Positions 60,500-64,000 of a stretch of DNA of 64,000 bases are shown here, piece after piece (position 1 is the stretch's first letter; each line of letters begins with the position of its first letter). The DNA comes from Flammeovirgaceae bacterium UBA5008. Lineage in GTDB: Bacteria; Bacteroidota; Bacteroidia; Cytophagales; Cyclobacteriaceae. The DNA lies in NCBI GenBank assembly GCA_002398365.1, contig DGYK01000063.1:110978-174977 (forward strand). The letters are read 5' to 3'. Made by a program: the position numbers and the translations under genes. The notes beneath the pieces were generated by a model. That model was not told the DNA's origin and ran no database searches. It saw only the letters and a program-made list of their open reading frames with translations.

Positions 60500-62347
60500 A
60501 TGAATCACTTTAAACTCTTAACACTATTATTCGTCTTTTTCTTTTCCGGCTTACATGCACAAAAGAATTATCAAGTATCGATCGATCTGACAAAAATTTC
60601 TTCTGATCAGTTATCCGTAGAAATTATTACACCCAAAGTAAGCTCCGATCAAATTGATTTTCATGTTCCTAAAATTGTACCAGGTACTTATTCAATCAGT
60701 AATTTCGGATCTTTCGTTTCTAATTTCTCAGCATTCGATCAAGCAGGAAATGCTCTAAATATTACTCATCCAGACGCGAACACCTGGAAAATAGAAAATG
60801 CCAAAAAGTTGTTTAAGATTACCTATACAGTAGACGACACCTGGGATACCCCGCAGGTAAAAGAAGATATTTTTGAACCAAGTGGAACCAGCTTCGAAAA
60901 AGATACCGCATTTGTTTTAAATACCTTCGGAGTCATTGGCTACTTGCAAGGCTATGAAAAGAAACCCTATCGCGTACAAGTTAAGCGCGCTGATGGTTTC
61001 TACGGCTCTACCTCCCTTGAACTTAAAAAAGGCAATAATCCTAATGTTGATCTTTTTGAAACCGATAGCTACCAAACATTGGCAGACGCGCCTATTCTTT
61101 ATTCGAAACCAGATACAGCCTGGATTAAAGTTGCGAATGCTTCCGTTTTGGTTTCTGTTTTTTCAGCAAGTGGTAAAAGCTCTGCCAGGTCTCTCGTGAA
61201 GGATGTGCGTCCAATATTGGAAGGTCACGCAAAGTATTTAGGTGGAAAACTTCCAGTAAAAAAATATGCGTTCTTAGTTTACTTGTCCAACAAAAAGAAC
61301 TTAACACGCTATGGAGCATTGGAACACACGCAATCGTGCTTCACCTTTATGCCCGATAGTTTCTCTCCTGAAGAATTGTCGAGTCAGTTCAGAGACATTG
61401 CCTCACATGAGTTCTTTCACATCATCACGCCCCTTACCATCCACAGCGAAGAGATTGGTAATTTTGATTTTATCGATGCCAAAATGTCGAAGCACTTGTG
61501 GATGTATGAAGGCGTAACAGAATATGCAGCCCATCATTCTCAAGTTCGCTCAGGAGCGATTTCACTGGAAGAATACCTAAAGCGTCAAACCGAAAAGATT
61601 GGTATTTCAAAAAAATATTTTAATGATACACTCGCCTTCACTGTTTTATCAAGTGAAGCGTTGGACAAACAAAAAGAGCAATACCAAAATGTGTATCAAA
61701 AAGGAGCGCTGATCGGCTTATGCCTGGATGTAAAATTACTTACGCTTTCAAACGGCAAGTTTGGCTTACGCGAAGTGATGGCTCGCCTCGGAAAAAAATA
61801 CGGCATGAAAAAATCATTCAAGGATGCGGTACTGTTTGATCAAATTGCTTCGATGACTTTTCCGGAGATACGGACCTTTTTCAAAGATTACGTGGAAGGC
61901 AGCAAACCACTTCCTCTAAAAGAAACGTTTGAGGCATTAGGTATCAACTACAATCCGGAGGCTTCACGCAAAACAATAGAAAAAAGTATGGCCTTTGGTG
62001 CAGGCCTTGCCCCCGATAAAAAACACTTGTTGATAACCGACATGAGTGGTGCCACCAACTTAGGTAAACGATTAGGCTTTCAGCCGGGCGATGTATTTGT
62101 TACCATGAATGGTGAACCATTTACAATTGAAACCTATCAGGAATGTTTTGGTAAGTATTCGGCTACGGCCAAGTTGGGTGACACGGTGAAATTCGTAGTG
62201 GAGCGAAAAGACGCGAATGGTGAAGTAAAAGAAGTTTCGCTGGAAGCAGACATCCGCGAAGAAGTACAAGCTTATATTGCCCTTGAGCCATTGGCTAACC
62301 CAAGCGAAGCACAACAAAAAATTCGGAACGCTTGGTTAGGTAAATAA
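60500..62347 (+). CDS. Exported M61-family metallopeptidase with PDZ domain
   Basis: 615 residues. Signal ends in LHAQ. The N-terminal beta domain (22-240) precedes the thermolysin-like catalytic domain with HEFFH (303-307; zinc ligands H303 and H307, catalytic E304) and the third ligand Glu337 in MYEGVTEY. A PDZ domain is at the C-terminus (about 515-590: LITDMSGATNLGKRLGFQPGDVFVTMNG). M61 enzymes (glycyl aminopeptidases) cut glycine or alanine from peptide N-termini. A terminator follows. Confidence 0.93.
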   Translation: MNHFKLLTLLFVFFFSGLHAQKNYQVSIDLTKISSDQLSVEIITPKVSSDQIDFHVPKIVPGTYSISNFGSFVSNFSAFDQAGNALNITHPDANTWKIENAKKLFKITYTVDDTWDTPQVKEDIFEPSGTSFEKDTAFVLNTFGVIGYLQGYEKKPYRVQVKRADGFYGSTSLELKKGNNPNVDLFETDSYQTLADAPILYSKPDTAWIKVANASVLVSVFSASGKSSARSLVKDVRPILEGHAKYLGGKLPVKKYAFLVYLSNKKNLTRYGALEHTQSCFTFMPDSFSPEELSSQFRDIASHEFFHIITPLTIHSEEIGNFDFIDAKMSKHLWMYEGVTEYAAHHSQVRSGAISLEEYLKRQTEKIGISKKYFNDTLAFTVLSSEALDKQKEQYQNVYQKGALIGLCLDVKLLTLSNGKFGLREVMARLGKKYGMKKSFKDAVLFDQIASMTFPEIRTFFKDYVEGSKPLPLKETFEALGINYNPEASRKTIEKSMAFGAGLAPDKKHLLITDMSGATNLGKRLGFQPGDVFVTMNGEPFTIETYQECFGKYSATAKLGDTVKFVVERKDANGEVKEVSLEADIREEVQAYIALEPLANPSEAQQKIRNAWLGK

Positions 62348-62368
62348 AATTTTGAAATTATACATTAT

Positions 62369-62402
62369 AAAAATCCCTGACCGTAAGTCAGGGATTTTTT
62401 TT
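62369..62402 (+). terminator. Rho-independent terminator of the M61 gene
   Basis: A 13-bp stem (AAAAATCCCTGAC at 62369-62381, GTCAGGGATTTTT at 62387-62399) around a 5-nt loop is followed by more T. Confidence 0.9.
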
Positions 62403-62424
62403 AGCTTTAAAAAACATCTTTCCC

Positions 62425-63735
62425 ATGCTCTTCGAATTACCTCCTTCTTCCCCGTGGCCATGGTGGCGAAAAATCATGTTTCGCTTTTTCTTTATCTATC
62501 TCCTACTGCAAATTGCGCCTTGGACTTGGTTTGATATAATACCCGGAGTTTCATTCATAACACGTTATTACTACATGGGAATGGATTGGCTGGTTGAATT
62601 GGCCAACAAACATGTCTTTCATGTTCGCGAAGTGTTAGTGCCTCTGAACGGTAGCGGTGACACTTCGTATGGCTGGACACAGGTGTGGCTATTTTTATCA
62701 CTCGCATTGATCGGTAGTGTACTTTGGTCGTTGGTAGATCGCAAGCGCAGCCATTATGCTATTGCTGATTATTGGTTACGCAATGTGGTTCGCTATTTCA
62801 TTGCGATCAATTGCCTTAGCTACGGCATCATTAAAATTTTTGCACTTCAAATGCCCTTCCCAAACCTGAGCCAACTGGCAACACCATTGGGAGATTATTT
62901 ACCGATGCGCTTGTCATGGATGTTCATTGGCTACTCCACACCCTATCAGGTTTTCAGTGGTGTGATGGAAACCATTGCGGGATTGTTGTTACTGAATCGT
63001 AGAAGTGTAACACTGGGAGTGATGATGGGAGCAGGCGTATTTACCAATGTGGCCATGATGAATCTGGCCTACGACATTCCGGTCAAAATTTTCTCACTCC
63101 ATCTGCTCTTCTACTGTTTGTTTCTGATGGCGTACGATTACAAACGTATCACTTCGTTCTTCTTATTTAACCAGCCAGCTGATTTTACTTCTCTTTACGA
63201 AATGCACATCACCGCTAAATGGATGCGGATTACCCGCCTGGTCGGAAAGTCAATTCTGTTTGTACTGATTGTTATTTTCCCATTTTACAATTCCTGGAGC
63301 TACTATCAATCGAATCAAATTGTAGCGGAAAGTAAACCGATTTCATCTGGAGTTTATGATGTCATTTCCTTTGAGCGGAACGGTACTATGATATCACCAC
63401 TTCCTGGTGATACGCTTACCTGGAAGGATGTGATTTTTGAAAAGGGTACAATGGGCAGTGTGAATACAACGGATTCGCTTTTCCGACAACGCTACCGCAG
63501 AGGGTACTTCAACTACAGAGCCGACACAGTTGCCAAAGCACTTCATCTGTTTAAACGATCTGTTCAGGGCGATAGCACCTTTCTGTTTACCATACATTAT
63601 CAGCTAAGCAACGACACCATTTTCTTGCAAGGAAAAATTCGGGATGAAGATCATCACATTAAGCTAGTTAAAAGCAAGCGTCATTTTCAATTAGCCGAGC
63701 TGCAGTTTCATTGGTTATCAGAATACAATCGCTAA
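62425..63735 (+). CDS. DoxX-like multi-pass membrane protein
   Basis: 436 residues. Hydrophobic segments are near 18-38, 88-105, 120-140, 160-215, 215-240 and 270-290. The part NCLSYGIIKIFALQMPFPNLSQLATPLGDYLPMRLSW followed by GYSTPYQVFSGVMETIAGLLLL is typical of DoxX-like proteins of Bacteroidota. After the membrane part a hydrophilic C-terminal region (about 305-436) follows, beta-rich (GVYDVISFERNG, FHWLSEY). Function unknown. Confidence 0.72.
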   Translation: MLFELPPSSPWPWWRKIMFRFFFIYLLLQIAPWTWFDIIPGVSFITRYYYMGMDWLVELANKHVFHVREVLVPLNGSGDTSYGWTQVWLFLSLALIGSVLWSLVDRKRSHYAIADYWLRNVVRYFIAINCLSYGIIKIFALQMPFPNLSQLATPLGDYLPMRLSWMFIGYSTPYQVFSGVMETIAGLLLLNRRSVTLGVMMGAGVFTNVAMMNLAYDIPVKIFSLHLLFYCLFLMAYDYKRITSFFLFNQPADFTSLYEMHITAKWMRITRLVGKSILFVLIVIFPFYNSWSYYQSNQIVAESKPISSGVYDVISFERNGTMISPLPGDTLTWKDVIFEKGTMGSVNTTDSLFRQRYRRGYFNYRADTVAKALHLFKRSVQGDSTFLFTIHYQLSNDTIFLQGKIRDEDHHIKLVKSKRHFQLAELQFHWLSEYNR

Positions 63736-63870
63736 AAAAATAATTCGTTTTTCTTCGTCCGATTATGAACGAATTCTTGACCGCTGATATAATAACCTTT
63801 AACTAGTATCAACTTTCTAATGAAGAATATCGTCTTAAGTGAGTTGTAAAATTTCCCTAACCATCTAATT

Positions 63871-64000
63871 ATGAAACGTAGAGATTTTATTTATTTGTCG
63901 GGGCTGGGCGCTGCCGCGTCCATGTTGCCCGGCATTCCACTGATGGGTAACCCCATTGATCCAAGTCGCGCGCTGGAGACGGTGGATGTAGCCGTGAAAA
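63871..64000 (+). CDS. Third TldD-like protein, N-terminus only, cut by window edge
   Basis: 43 residues visible from ATG at 63871. The start MKRRDFIYLSGLGAAASML closely resembles the Tat-like signals of the two TldD paralogues (47051 and 48708), and DPSRALETVDVAVK follows in the same region as the LADVALNTAK segment of those. So it is very likely a third TldD-type protein. The rest lies outside the window. Confidence 0.65.
   Translation, partial: MKRRDFIYLSGLGAAASMLPGIPLMGNPIDPSRALETVDVAVK

Overview
The window looks like chromosomal DNA of a Bacteroidota bacterium, most likely of the order Cytophagales. The signs are promoters of the TTTG-N16-19-TAnnTTTG type (seen at several genes), few Shine-Dalgarno sequences, many lipoproteins with a Cys lipobox, and gene families typical of that group: PadR plus FtsX/MacB-type permease pairs, a LemA/DUF2059 pair, Tat-tagged TldD proteins, a DksA-like protein with a lysine/alanine-rich tail, LytTR two-component pairs and secreted M61, S10 and M28 peptidases. 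I see no rRNA, tRNA, CRISPR array, insertion sequence or prophage.

Layout. 1-6127 (minus) is a very large alpha-2-macroglobulin-like protein cut by the left edge. 6298-12110 (minus) carries an RluB-type pseudouridine synthase with a long disordered tail, ScpB, a DksA/TraR-like protein and a lamin-tail-domain surface protein, divergent from asd (12165). 13306-16268 (plus) holds a di-heme peroxidase, a putative beta-barrel, LemA and a DUF2059 protein. 16320-21524 (minus) ends in the rimP-nusA-infB operon, whose leader contains a hairpin behind a consensus promoter. 21644-25666 holds an M28 peptidase, an SDR and an osmoprotectant ABC transporter whose binding protein and permease are fused.

25673-30568 is the most unusual stretch. 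Three minus-strand genes encode a cNMP-binding histidine kinase, a protein with receiver, glutaredoxin-like and thioredoxin-reductase-like domains whose redox cysteines are missing, and a UBP-type zinc-finger protein. They diverge from a TetR regulator and an alpha/beta hydrolase across a perfect 18-bp palindrome that overlaps a -7 promoter element. Next come a DUF2306 membrane protein, an ECF-like sigma factor overlapping a small acidic protein, uvrA, a PadR regulator with an FtsX-type permease, a NagX-like membrane acyltransferase, an S10 peptidase, a THUMP-type RNA methyltransferase and a proC-oxyR pair.

47051-51767 has two tandem TldD paralogues with Tat signals followed by a TldE/PmbA-like partner without one. 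A third TldD-like gene starts at 63871 and runs off the right edge. Between them lie a complete RND efflux operon (52512-58270), a convergent LytTR/LytS-type two-component pair, a possible 21-residue membrane peptide, an M61 peptidase with a PDZ domain and a DoxX-like membrane protein. All calls rest on reading the translated sequence by eye; no database search was possible.
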